A DNA stretch of 64,000 nucleotides from Silene conica. Its lineage: Eukaryota > Streptophyta > Magnoliopsida > Caryophyllales > Caryophyllaceae. A program made the position numbers and the translations under genes. Positions 52,302 to 62,110 of this stretch are shown piece after piece. The stretch lies in contig CM055316.2 of the NCBI GenBank assembly GCA_029255685.2, positions 70,385,237-70,449,236 on the forward strand, read 5' to 3'. The notes under the pieces were generated by a model, which worked only from the letters and a program-made list of their open reading frames with translations, searched no databases and had not been told where the DNA came from. Each line of letters starts with the position of its first letter. The first letter of the stretch is position 1.

Positions 52302-54320
52302 ATGGACGAATCTAAACACACTAAGTACCCAATCTTCAAAGGTGAAAACTATGCTTGGTGGAAACACCGCATGGAACACTACGTAAAGGGGGTTGACTAT
52401 GAATGCTGGATGATCATTCAAAAGGGCCCACTTAAGGTTGAGGTTACAGATAAAGATGGAAAAACGACACCAAAAGATGAGGAAAAGTACAACGAAAATG
52501 ATTACAAAAAAATCGAGAAAAACTCTAGAGCCATGTCCATTCTTCAATATGGCATCGGTGATCAAGAGATAAATCGTATATCAGGTTGTACTTCCGCAAA
52601 AGAAATCTGGGATACCCTAAGCCTAGCTCATGAGGGTACATCTCAAGTCAAGAAGTACCGTGTTGACCTTCTCATGCAACAGTATGAGATGTTCAACATG
52701 GGAAAAGATGAGTCAATCAACAGTCTGTCGTCACGTTTCTCATGCATTGTTAATGAACTTAAAAGCCTAGGTAGAAACTTTGAATCCGAGGATTTAGTCC
52801 GAAAGATCCTTCGAAGCTTAACTGAAAAGTGGCAACCGAAGGTGACGGCTATTGAGGAGGCCAAGGACCTTGCCGCACTTTCCCTAAATGAACTAATGGG
52901 GTCTCTCATGGCCCATGAGCTCTCACTTACTAAACGCTCTCAAGAGAGTTCAAAGGGAAAGGGACTCGCTCTAAATGCTCTCTCAAGTGATGAGGAGGAT
53001 GAGGATGTCGAGTTCGCTATGTTTACCAAAAACATGGCCGGCATAATAAATGGTCGAGGGTCACAAAAGTTCAACAATGCTAGCAAAAGACATTTCCCTA
53101 AGAGGAGATCAAGTTCTACCTTTGGTTGCTTCAAATGTGGTGACAAGGGTCACCAAATCAAAGAATGCCCAAAGTGGGACGAGATTAAGTCCAAGGAAAA
53201 ACGTGAGCATGCTAAACGTGACTACAAGAGCAAAGTAATGATAGCTATATGGGGCATGTCTGATTCCGATGAGGATGAAGTCCTTGAGGAAGAATTGGAC
53301 GCAAAGTTATGCATTTCTTCAAAGTCGAAAACCGAAACCTCAAAATCAGCGAAGAAGGAAACCGCCGTATGTCTTATGGCTCATTCCGTTGACTCTAACT
53401 CAGATTCTGAAGATGAGGTAAATAGTCTAAAGAGAAAGGCCCGCACTTTCTCTAAAGACAAAATTTGTCTTCTTTTAGATGATTTCATAGATAAGTGTCG
53501 TGTCCAAAACATTAAGCTAAATGTCATGCAAGATGAAATTGAGAGTATAGCTGAAGAAAATGTCAACCTAAAGGAAAGTCTAACTGAGGTAGACCAAACA
53601 TGTACCATAACCAAACTTGAGAAGGAGGTTAAATTGCTTCGAAAACAAAATCAAAATCTAATGAGTAAAACTGAGACAACTCATGTAACAGACCACTGTA
53701 CTGTTGAACCAGATCTTTGTAAAGAAGTCGAGTCTCTAAATGGAATGGTAGCATCACTCACCAAGGAACGTAACTCCCTCCTAATTGAACTTGCTTCATA
53801 CAAGCTAGACAACAAACAACTAGAGGAAGTTGCATCCTTGTTAGGTGATGAAGTGAGTCATACCAAAGCCAAGTTAGAAAAAGTTGAAAAACTAAATCTA
53901 ACTCATCTAGGAAGGATAGAGACCTTGACCAAAGAGTTGCATGATGCAAAACAGTTTTATCTCAAATGGGAAGGAAGTCAAAATGTCTTGGAATTTCTGT
54001 TAAAACAATCTCAGGAAAATGAGAAAGCTTTGAAAAATGTTGGACTTGGTTTCGGAGGCAACAGGAGCACTCACTGTTGCACCCGAAACCAAGACCCAAG
54101 CCAAACTGATTTCAGAAGGCGAAAGTATGCCGGGTTACCTGAGTACATCATCTGTAACTACTGTGGAAAGACAGGTCATGAGTTCAATGAATGTCCTAAA
54201 CGAAAACATGACCTAGCAAGAAACACCAAAGAAGCACAAAAAATGTGGGTTAGAAAAGACTCGGTTTTGAGTGTTAAGAAGGGACCCAAACTTGTTTGGG
54301 TTCCTAAACTAACTGTTTGA
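52302..54320 (+). CDS. gag: Sirevirus gag (672 aa)
   Basis: Nucleocapsid-forming protein of the retrotransposon. N-terminal DUF4219/UBN2-type gag (YPIFKGENYAWWKHRME near residue 10; a helical block to about 210). A first CCHC zinc knuckle at residues 276-289 (CFKCGDKGHQIKEC) follows a basic stretch. A long acidic and coiled-coil region spans about 310-590. A second CCHC knuckle at 618-631 (CNYCGKTGHEFNEC) is followed by the WVPK-type C-terminus. Gag of this size with a distal second knuckle is typical of Sireviruses. It has no internal stop; the TGA at 54318 ends it, and the pol reading frame opens just downstream in the +1 frame. It is a single ORF and could be translated from LTR-driven RNA. 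Confidence 0.92.
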   Translation: MDESKHTKYPIFKGENYAWWKHRMEHYVKGVDYECWMIIQKGPLKVEVTDKDGKTTPKDEEKYNENDYKKIEKNSRAMSILQYGIGDQEINRISGCTSAKEIWDTLSLAHEGTSQVKKYRVDLLMQQYEMFNMGKDESINSLSSRFSCIVNELKSLGRNFESEDLVRKILRSLTEKWQPKVTAIEEAKDLAALSLNELMGSLMAHELSLTKRSQESSKGKGLALNALSSDEEDEDVEFAMFTKNMAGIINGRGSQKFNNASKRHFPKRRSSSTFGCFKCGDKGHQIKECPKWDEIKSKEKREHAKRDYKSKVMIAIWGMSDSDEDEVLEEELDAKLCISSKSKTETSKSAKKETAVCLMAHSVDSNSDSEDEVNSLKRKARTFSKDKICLLLDDFIDKCRVQNIKLNVMQDEIESIAEENVNLKESLTEVDQTCTITKLEKEVKLLRKQNQNLMSKTETTHVTDHCTVEPDLCKEVESLNGMVASLTKERNSLLIELASYKLDNKQLEEVASLLGDEVSHTKAKLEKVEKLNLTHLGRIETLTKELHDAKQFYLKWEGSQNVLEFLLKQSQENEKALKNVGLGFGGNRSTHCCTRNQDPSQTDFRRRKYAGLPEYIICNYCGKTGHEFNECPKRKHDLARNTKEAQKMWVRKDSVLSVKKGPKLVWVPKLTV

Positions 54321-54330
54321 ACTTGCGTAG

Positions 54331-55640
54331 GCATTAGTGGGAGGCAGCAGCAATTGGTACTTAGACAGTGGATGCTCTCGTCACATGACGGGGGAAGAAA
54401 GCCAATTCCTCTCACTAGAAGCCTACAATGGAGGCATGGTGACTTTTGGCGATAACAAACAAGGTGAAATTGTTGGTATCGGAAAAGTTGGTAAGTCAAA
54501 ATCACTATGCGTGGACAAAGTGCTGCTTGTCAAAGGATTAAAACACAATCTACTTAGCATATCACAATTGTGTGATCGAGGTAATATCGTTGAATTTCAT
54601 GCTCATGTGTGTAAAATCCTAGATGGAAAGACAAAGGAGTTGGTACTAGAAGGTAAACGAGTCAAGGATGTGTATATGATTGATTTATGTTCCTTATCCG
54701 GTCAGAAACTTTCGTGCATGAGCGTCCATAAAAATGACCCATGGCTTTGGCACAAACGTTTGGGCCATGTCAATGCTAGAACATTAAACAACCTTAGAAG
54801 ACTTGACCTAGTGGAAGGTTTACCAATCATAAATTTCAAATTCAACTCTTTGTGTGATGATTGTGTTAAAGGAAAACAAGTTAAGAGCTCATTCAAGTCG
54901 AAGAAGTGTATTAGTACATCTCGTGTCTTAGAACTTGTTCACATTGACCTTTGCGGACCCATGCGTATCACAAGCAAAGGTGGTAGTAATTACATTTGTG
55001 TGATTGTTGATGATTGTTCTAGATATGTATGGTTGTTGTTTCTTGGAACCAAAGACAAAGCCTTTAGTGAGTTCTTAATTTGGCTCAAAATGGTCGAAAA
55101 CAAATTTTCACTCAAACTTGGAGCTTTAAGGTCCGACCATGGAACCGAATTTGAGAACCTCTCTTTTGAAACTTATTGCAATGAAAATGGTGTTAGCCAC
55201 AACTTTTCGGCCACACGAACTCCACAACAAAACGGAGTTGTGGAACGAATGAATCGAACCTTGGAAAATATGGCTAGGACCATGATCATTAGCTCTAAGG
55301 TTCCAAGAAACTTTTGGGCCGAAGCCGTAAATACTTCTTGTTACGTCTATAATCGAGTCATGATTAGAAGAATCACCAACAAGACACCTTATGAAAATCT
55401 ACGTGGAAGAAAACCAAATATCTCATATTTAAAATGCTTTGGATGTAAATGTTTTGTTCACAATAACGGGAAAGATAACCTTGGAAAATTTGATGCCCGT
55501 AGTGATGAAGCAATTTTTGTGGGATATTCTAACCATAGCAAGGCTTACAAAGTCTTTAACAAAAGGACTATGAAAATGGAAGAGAGCATTCATGTCGTGT
55601 TTGACGAATCTAGTCTTTTTGTGTCCCCTGAACAGGTAAG
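54331..55640 (+). pseudogene. pol: Sirevirus pol, 5' part: protease and integrase
   Basis: Frame +1 relative to gag, opening after a TAG at 54328. Protease: LDSGCSRHMTG (54364 onward). Integrase: HHCC-type zinc site (WHKRLGHV and CDDCVKGK), catalytic Asp in HIDLCGP, second Asp in RSDHGTEFEN, Glu in NGVVERMNRTLE, then the copia-type GKPY-like C-terminal domain with FVGYS. The ORF is clean until the hAT MITE enters at 55641, after which it runs into stops. This makes pol a split gene; the remainder resumes at 56175. Confidence 0.9.
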
Positions 55641-56174
55641 TAGGGGTGAGCAAATTTAGGTCCGGACCGGAAAAATGGACCGGACCGGACCATTTGGTCT
55701 GGACCAAACCCGGACCGAATTATTTTGGTCCGGTCCTCGGTCCTCATTTTTTCAAGATTTGGTCTTCGGTCCGGTCCGGTCCAAGACCGGTTAATTTAGG
55801 TCCGGACCGAATGGACCAAACTTCATGTTTTTTCGACTAATCATTAAAATATTTTGAATGAAATTAACATTTTATCTTCAAAAGACATTATAAATTAGTA
55901 TTGTCAATGATTTTCATAAAAAATGTCGTCTAACTATTTAAATATATTTTATTTAGCGGAATTAAAATGTAATTATCCTCTACGAAATAGTGAAAAAAAT
56001 AGTTTAGGTCCATTTTGGTCCAAGACCGGACCGGACCAAATATTTCGGGTTTGGTCCGGTCCAGGACCGAAAGTTTTAGGTCCGGTCTTTGGTCCACCAA
56101 ATTTTTAAGTTTGGTCTTCGGTCCGGTCCGGTTCGGTCCGATTTGGTCCGGTCTTGGACCGATTCTCACCCCTA
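55641..56174. mobile_element. 534-bp hAT MITE inside copia pol
   Basis: Perfect 10-bp inverted repeats TAGGGGTGAG and CTCACCCCTA, with the 8-bp target duplication CAGGTAAG at 55633-55640 and 56175-56182. The interior is made of GGTCCGGACCGG-type palindromic words around an AT-rich centre, with no transposase. The perfect ends and duplication indicate a recent insertion. An older relative lies at 17811-19064. Confidence 0.95.
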
Positions 56175-58154
56175 CAGGTAAGCAATGAAGAAGAGGATGA
56201 TGAATTTGAACTTGGAATGGTCCGTCGTGATATGGACCATGTGTTAGAAGCTGAGGATACTGAACAACAGTCAGAGGAACCGTTGCATGGGGAAGCAGGC
56301 CAAAACTCAGGGGGAATTGAAGGTCCTTCACCCTCAGACGAAGCTAGCACATCAAGAGCTGGTGAAGAAAGCCAAGGATCACCCTCTGATCCCACAAACA
56401 TCAATGCCCAAACTCCCCCACCAAATCCTCCCCACACAACTGACCCTGAAACTGTTGCATCAGAACAGAATGAACAAGCTCTCGCTCCTAACACCACCAT
56501 ACCAAGGAAATGGAAACACCAAAGCTCTCATCCTCTTGATAACCTGACCAGTGACCTTGATTCAGAGGTAAAAACCAGATCATCACTCAGAAAATTTTGT
56601 GCATACAATGCCTACCTCTCACAAATTGAACCCAACCACATTTCAATTGCCCTCGAAGACCCTTGTTGGATCTTGGCCATGCAAGAAGAGTTGGACCAAT
56701 TAAAAAGAAGTGAGGTATGGCATCTTGTCCCTAGGCCGTCAAATCGGACTGTCATTGGCACTAGGTGGGTTTTTCGAAATAAGCTAGATGACAACGGAGA
56801 AATCGTAAGGAACAAAGCAAGGCTAATGGTGCAAGGGTATAACCAACAAGAGGGAATTGATTTTGACGAAACCTTTGCACCGGTAGCCAGGCTTGAAGCC
56901 ATACGAATTCTCATTGCCTTCGCAGCTCATCATGGTGTAAAACTTTTTCATATGGATGTAAAATCCGCTTTCTTAAATGGCTATCTCAATGAAGAAGTTT
57001 TTGTGGAACAACCACCGGGTTTCTTGGATGATGATTCACCGAACCATGTTTACAAACTTGATAAAGCACTATATGGTTTAAAACAAGCTCCTAGAGCATG
57101 GTATGATAGGCTTTCAAAGTTTCTCTTGGAAAATGGTTTTGTACGTGGTTCGGTTGATAAAACTCTGTTCATTAAGGCACACTCAGATGTAATGTTGCTT
57201 GTGCAAGTATATGTCGATGACATAATCTTTGGCGCAACAAGTGAAGCTCTTTATGATTATTTTGCAAGTCTAATGAAATCTGAGTTTGAAATGAGCATGA
57301 TGGGAGAACTAGGTTTCTTTCTTGGCCTTCAAATCAAGCAAAAAGAAAAAGGCACAATGATCCATCAACAAAAGTATGTGAAGGAAATGTTGAGTAAGTT
57401 CGGGTTGACCAATGCGAAACCCGTTGCTACACCCATGGTATCTAACCTCAAACTTGATCTTGATCCTAATGGTAAGAGTGTTAGTGAAAAGGTGTATCGA
57501 GGTATGATTGGTTCATTACTTTACTTGACCGCAAGTCGACCCGATATTCAATTTAGTGTTTGTGTATGTGCTCGTTTTCAAGCTAACCCTAAGGAATCTC
57601 ACTTCAAAGCCGTAAAAAGGATTTTCAAATACTTGATTGGAACCCAACATCTATATCTTTGGTATCCTTCTTACTATGAGCTTGATCTTGTAGGGTTTTC
57701 CGATGCCGATTATGCGGGATGCATGTTAGATCGAAAGAGCACGTCGGGAATTGCCACGTTCATGGGCCCATGCTTGCTCACGTGGGCCTCCAAAAAGCAA
57801 AACACCGTGTCTCTATCTACGGCCGAAAGCGAGTACATCAGTGCTGCACTCTGTTGCACACAAATTCTATGGGTTCGTCAACAATTGCACGATTTCGGTA
57901 TTAATTTCGAATCCACTCCTATTTTTTGTGATAATACTAGTGCAATTAATATTTCTAAGAACCCAATACAACACTCTCAGACCAAACACATTGAGATAAG
58001 GCATCATTTTTTACGTGATCAAGTCGAAAAAGGGACGATATGTCTTAACTTTTGTAAAACCGAAAATCAAATTGCGGACATTTTTACAAAACCGTTAGAA
58101 AGAGAACAATTCGTAAAACTTAGGTTGGAAATTGGTTTGTTGAGTGATGCGTGA
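56175..58154 (+). pseudogene. pol: Sirevirus pol, 3' part: reverse transcriptase and RNase H
   Basis: Resumes pol after the MITE with an acidic, Pro-rich linker to about 56580. [46 protein letters not shown] (catalytic Asp), [12 protein letters not shown], and the YVDDIIFG active site near 57210. RNase [41 protein letters not shown], and [11 protein letters not shown] near the end. No stop within the stretch; TGA at 58152. Every catalytic motif is present, so the only lesions I see in pol are the MITE and the gag-pol frame offset. Confidence 0.93.
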
Positions 58155-58550
58155 CATTAAATAATTTCCGTCTCCTAAATGATTGACTAGAGTCGAGAAT
58201 ATACGTGGATCGGTTTAAAAAATGCTATTTGTGTTTGTGTACGGTTTTTAATGCACGTCCATTAAGAAAATAAAGAGAGTAGGCATGCATGTGTTTATCC
58301 ATTAAAGCAAGCTATGACCCATCAAATCAATACTTATTATCATCTCAAATCACCTCACCACTACCCATAAACCGCCCCATTTAACTCCCACACTCAACCA
58401 CCCAAACCGTATAATCCCCTCCTTTACCCACTAGTCATTAACCTCTCCCTCTCTCATCCCTTAACTCAAAAATTAAAACCACTTCTCTCACCTTCAACCT
58501 CCTCCCATACCCTCTTTTAACCGCCATTTACCCATTAAAACCTCTCAAAA
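58155..58550 (+). other. Non-coding spacer between pol and the envelope-like ORF
   Basis: A C/T-rich leader, especially 58370-58545 (CTCCCACACTCAACCACCC-type sequence). No ORF seen. It could contain signals for expressing the downstream ORF. Confidence 0.5.
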
Positions 58551-60642
58551 ATGCCTCCTAAAAATTTAAGCCGAGAGTTGAAAAATCTTGCCAACACCTA
58601 CAACCCCAAATACGTTACCAAGCTTACCATGGCCTCCCCTTCATCCCCTGCCAAAAACCACCACTGCCAAAACCAAGGCAAAAACCACGACCGGTCCAAA
58701 GACCAAGCCTGGTTCGAAAAAACGAGTTACCACGAAAAAGAATATGGGAGTACCGATGGATGTCCCCTCAGAGTCCGAATCCGACCATGAAAACCCGAAC
58801 GAACCAAGGGATGAAGACTCTGTTGCAGGGAATGAGGAAAATGAGCATGCAACTGATAAAAATGTTGAGGTAGTTGATGAAAATGAAAAAGAAAACGAAG
58901 AAGAAGACGAGGGGGCTGAGGAAAGCGAAAAGGAAGAAGAGGAAGTCAATGAAAGTGAGAAAGAAAATGAGGAGAATGATGAAGTCGAGGAGAGTGAAGG
59001 AGGTGAGGAAGAAGAAACTGAAAAAGAAAAAGGGGGAAAGAAAAACAAGGGAATCGGAAGTGATAATGAGCTTGAAAAAGGAACAGAAAGTGAAAAGAAA
59101 AATATGGGAAAGAAAAAAGGAGAGGCAACCGAGAAAGGGCATAAGAGCTGTGAGGAAGGTGCCAAGGGAGTTGAACCCGAAAGAGGAAGTAACAAGAAAA
59201 AGAGTGTTGCCCAGAAAAGAAAGACACGGGCTGTTGAGAGTGAACACGAGGAGGTACGCGGGAAAGAAAAGGATACGGAAACAGTTGCAAATGAGGGGGA
59301 ATTTCATGATCATGAGGTATTTGATGATGAGTTTGAACCATTGGAGCACACCACTCTCCAATCCAAACTCAAGCGAAAAATCAGTGAGATGTTTGGGGAA
59401 GACGAAGAGGACAATGAAACATTCATCTCAAGCTTGAAGAAAACCAAAGCTACAAAAATCACTAAACCCCCACAAAAACCAACCCGTCTCCTCACCAAAA
59501 AGACCAAAATCATACCCAAAACCCGTCTTCAAAAGCAAACCAAAGCCCCTGATCAGCCCGGTTCCTCAAACCCCTGCACCACAATTATTGCAACTTCTTT
59601 TGATGAACCCTTCAAGAATGAGGTATGGGCGCATCTCTCCAATCTTTCTCTCTCCGAAGAGGTGCTTGACAAGTGCCACCGCTTGCTATCTTGCTCATTC
59701 AACACGGGTAGGCGTTATGCAAAAGATTGGTATGCTACCTCTCCCGCTTTTAATTTCTTCAAAACTGAAATGGTTGTCCAACATTGGGTTGATTTGCTAG
59801 ACATGTACAGCCCTGTGTACGTGTCTGAGGTTGTTCAGTTCTTTGCAACTGTACGTGTGGATGTTGCATTAGAAACCCTTTCCGCTTACATCAATGATAA
59901 ACCCCTTGTCCTTACCATTGACCAATTGGCCACTGCCCTCAAAGTCATTCCTACTGGTCTAGATACATTTCCTAAGGGAACGTGGGGGGAAGTTGAGGCA
60001 TCCATTGTCACCGATATAACCAAAACACTCCGACCCGGGACTCAAAGAGAAGGACCCTCCAATATCTATGGCACCGAACTTCGTGCTCCTCATCGCTTCA
60101 TCTTTAACTTCCTTCGACGTGTCCTTGTCCCTAATGTCTCCACCCGTGGTCGGTGTTCATACCTTGAAATGACCCTTATCTACTACATCCTTAAAAGCAG
60201 ACCCATAAGCCTTCCACATCTCATGTTCTTCCGCATCCATGAACTTGCCAAGGAAATCAAGGTGGGAAAGTTCGACAAAACCACCCTCATCCCATATAGT
60301 ATGTGGCTCTCCCTTATCTTTAAGAAACATAAGCTTATCATGCATGGGAGCCCTGCTGTGGAAAGGCTTAGTGATGAGATGACTTCCGGTCTCCTTTCTC
60401 AAATGGCATTGGTAATTAAGGAGGGTAAGTTGGTAAAGAAGTTCAGTGGAAAAGGAACAGATGCGTCAACTGTTGCACCAGGGCTAGCTAATGATAAGTT
60501 GGATCAAGTCTTGACTCTTGTCAAGAAGATGGATGTGGACATTGAGTCGTTGAAAGAGGAGGTGGCTGAGCTGAAAACGGTGAATGAGGACCTCATGGAG
60601 AGGCTGACTGGAGAGGAGCAGGAGGCCGAGGACGAGGCTTAA
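58551..60642 (+). CDS. Sirevirus envelope-like ORF, with a probable N-terminal frameshift
   Basis: The third ORF of the element, in the position of the 'envelope-like' gene of Sireviruses. Its function is unproven. The main frame is open from 58588 to 60642 (TAA). It has a basic Pro/Thr/Lys start and a long Glu/Lys-rich acidic region (about residues 60-230). A globular domain follows at about 330-590 with GRRYAKDWYATSPAFNF, LVLTIDQLATALKVIP and PHLMFFRIHELAKEI. The C-terminus is a short coiled coil (DVDIESLKEEVAELKTVNED). A second frame starts with ATG at 58551 (MPPKNLSRELKNLANTYNP), a better-looking start. It crosses into the main frame near an A5 run at 58653-58657, which suggests a one-base length change there. 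I see no clear signal peptide, and no strong transmembrane segment or fusion motif. Confidence 0.75.
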
Positions 60643-61046
60643 ACCCCCCACCCAACCCACTCCCCTATCATCTAGCTTGCTAATATTATTATTACTATCA
60701 TGCATGTATTGCTTTTAACTCTGTTTTCTGGACTTGTTTTTTAGACTCGTATGCTTGCTTGAACTGCTACTTTAATCCTCGTATGTTTCTCTTCTTGATG
60801 ATGTCAAGAGGGGGAAGTGTTATAAAATTTGTGTTGCTATTACTCAATGACTCTTAGGCTAACGTACACCGTAGAAATGTTTTAGCTACCATGATTAGAA
60901 GTCTAACTTAAGTTAAGATTGTCAAACCCTTGATCACCTTGATTACGTATCTCTTGATGTCTTATTAATTGTGGTTAACAAAGACCGACTCACCATGGGC
61001 TAAGGGGAACTTGGGACAAAAATTTTATGAGTAACTTGCCATCATC
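60643..61046 (+). other. Spacer before the 3' LTR
   Basis: 404 bp without an ORF. Contains a first polypurine tract at 60806. Confidence 0.5.
60806..60816 (+). other. Upstream polypurine tract
   Basis: AAGAGGGGGAA, preceded by GATGATGTC, resembles the tract next to the LTR. Extra polypurine tracts are a known Sirevirus feature. Confidence 0.6.
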
Positions 61047-61058
61047 AAAGGGGGAATT
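61047..61058 (+). other. Polypurine tract adjoining the 3' LTR
   Basis: AAAGGGGGAATT immediately precedes the TG of the 3' LTR, the position where plus-strand synthesis is primed. Confidence 0.85.
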
Positions 61059-62110
61059 TGTTAGAACACTTGATGTTGATGATGCCAAGTTACTCCTAAT
61101 CACTTCGTTCTAATGTCTTTTTCTAAGTGTTGTGATTAATAGCAAATGATATCAAGCTTGTGAATGATCAAAGACAAATCAAGAAGAAGTCCCAAGATGC
61201 AAGAGAAGCAATCTAAGTCGAGTCTAGAAAGAGTGTTGTAAGCAAGGTAATTGATCATACTCATCTAAGTCATTAAAAGTGCAAAAGTCATGAAACAATT
61301 CTCAGACTGTTGCATGACCTGTGTCTAGTGCTAGTTACGGAGATAATTTTCAAAGAGGATTTCAAATGTTTGAAATTGTTTTCAAAATATCAGCTTGTGT
61401 TTAAATAAATTATTATTTGAATCAAAGTTTAGAAAATCAAGTTGAAAATCTTATTCAAAGGAGACTTGGTCTTTGTGAAAGTAAAATCTTGCTTTATTTC
61501 CTCATTTAGCTAAGTGAGTTTCTCCATGAGGGAAAGTTGAATGCTTCCTTAGCTAAATGAGTGCAACATAAAGCCTTGTGTTTTTGACCAGTCATTTTCC
61601 CCTCTTTGTCAAACTGATTCACCCTTTTACCCACCAAGTAAAGACAATCACATAGTTGTAAAAGGTGAAGAAAGCACATGCTTTAGGGTTTCAAGGCCTT
61701 TGTATTTCGGCTATATATATGGACCCTTGGGTTCATTTATTGCCAAGACTTTTAGCGCATTCATTTCAAAACTTTGCAAAACTGATTTATGCTTCATTCT
61801 TCAAAGTTCTTTTGCAAATGTTTTCTAAGTTTTAAAGTCTTCAAAAAGGTTTTAACAAAGACATTATCTCCTAAGTACTAGTAGCACTCTTAATGCCTAA
61901 TGAGTATGTTCAAGGACCTTGTATTTAGATCTTAAATGAAGTCTCCATGTTCTTAAAAGAGAACCCTTGAGACATTGATCTTGTAAACCAAAGGTAGAAC
62001 ATCAAAAACTCTTAGGGCGGAGTAGCTCTAAGTTTGAGTCAAGTCTTTGAGCGGAGTAGCTCGAAGCATTGCAACCGGAGTAGGTTGGCGAGTTGTCTTA
62101 TTGTAATAGT
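61059..62110 (+). repeat. 3' LTR of the Sirevirus, truncated by insertion
   Basis: Matches 50885-51932 of the 5' LTR almost exactly, then stops at ..TAATAGT. The last 306 bp of the LTR (equivalent to 51933-52238) are missing and replaced by another element's LTR. The few differences include a GTTC insertion at about 61109 and scattered single substitutions. Confidence 0.93.

Larger units (their letters stand above)
50885..62110 (+). mobile_element. Ty1/copia LTR retrotransposon, Sirevirus (SIRE/Maximus) type
   Basis: Order: 5' LTR, initiator-Met primer site, gag with two CCHC knuckles, protease-integrase-RT-RNase H (copia order), envelope-like ORF, two polypurine tracts, 3' LTR. Long LTRs, large gag, an extra 3' ORF and repeated polypurine tracts are Sirevirus hallmarks. 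The element interrupts the gene at 48930. It is itself interrupted by a hAT MITE (55641-56174), and its 3' LTR is cut by a gypsy element at 62110/62111. The 5-bp target site on the left would be AAGGC (50880-50884). Confidence 0.93.

Noticed and set aside
55646..56108. Short ORFs rich in Gly-Pro within the hAT MITE
   Set aside because: They arise from the repeated GGTCCGGACC words of the MITE.
58641..59361. Long minus-strand ORFs rich in Ser/Phe opposite the envelope-like ORF
   Set aside because: They are complements of the GAA/AAG-rich acidic region and have no motif of their own.
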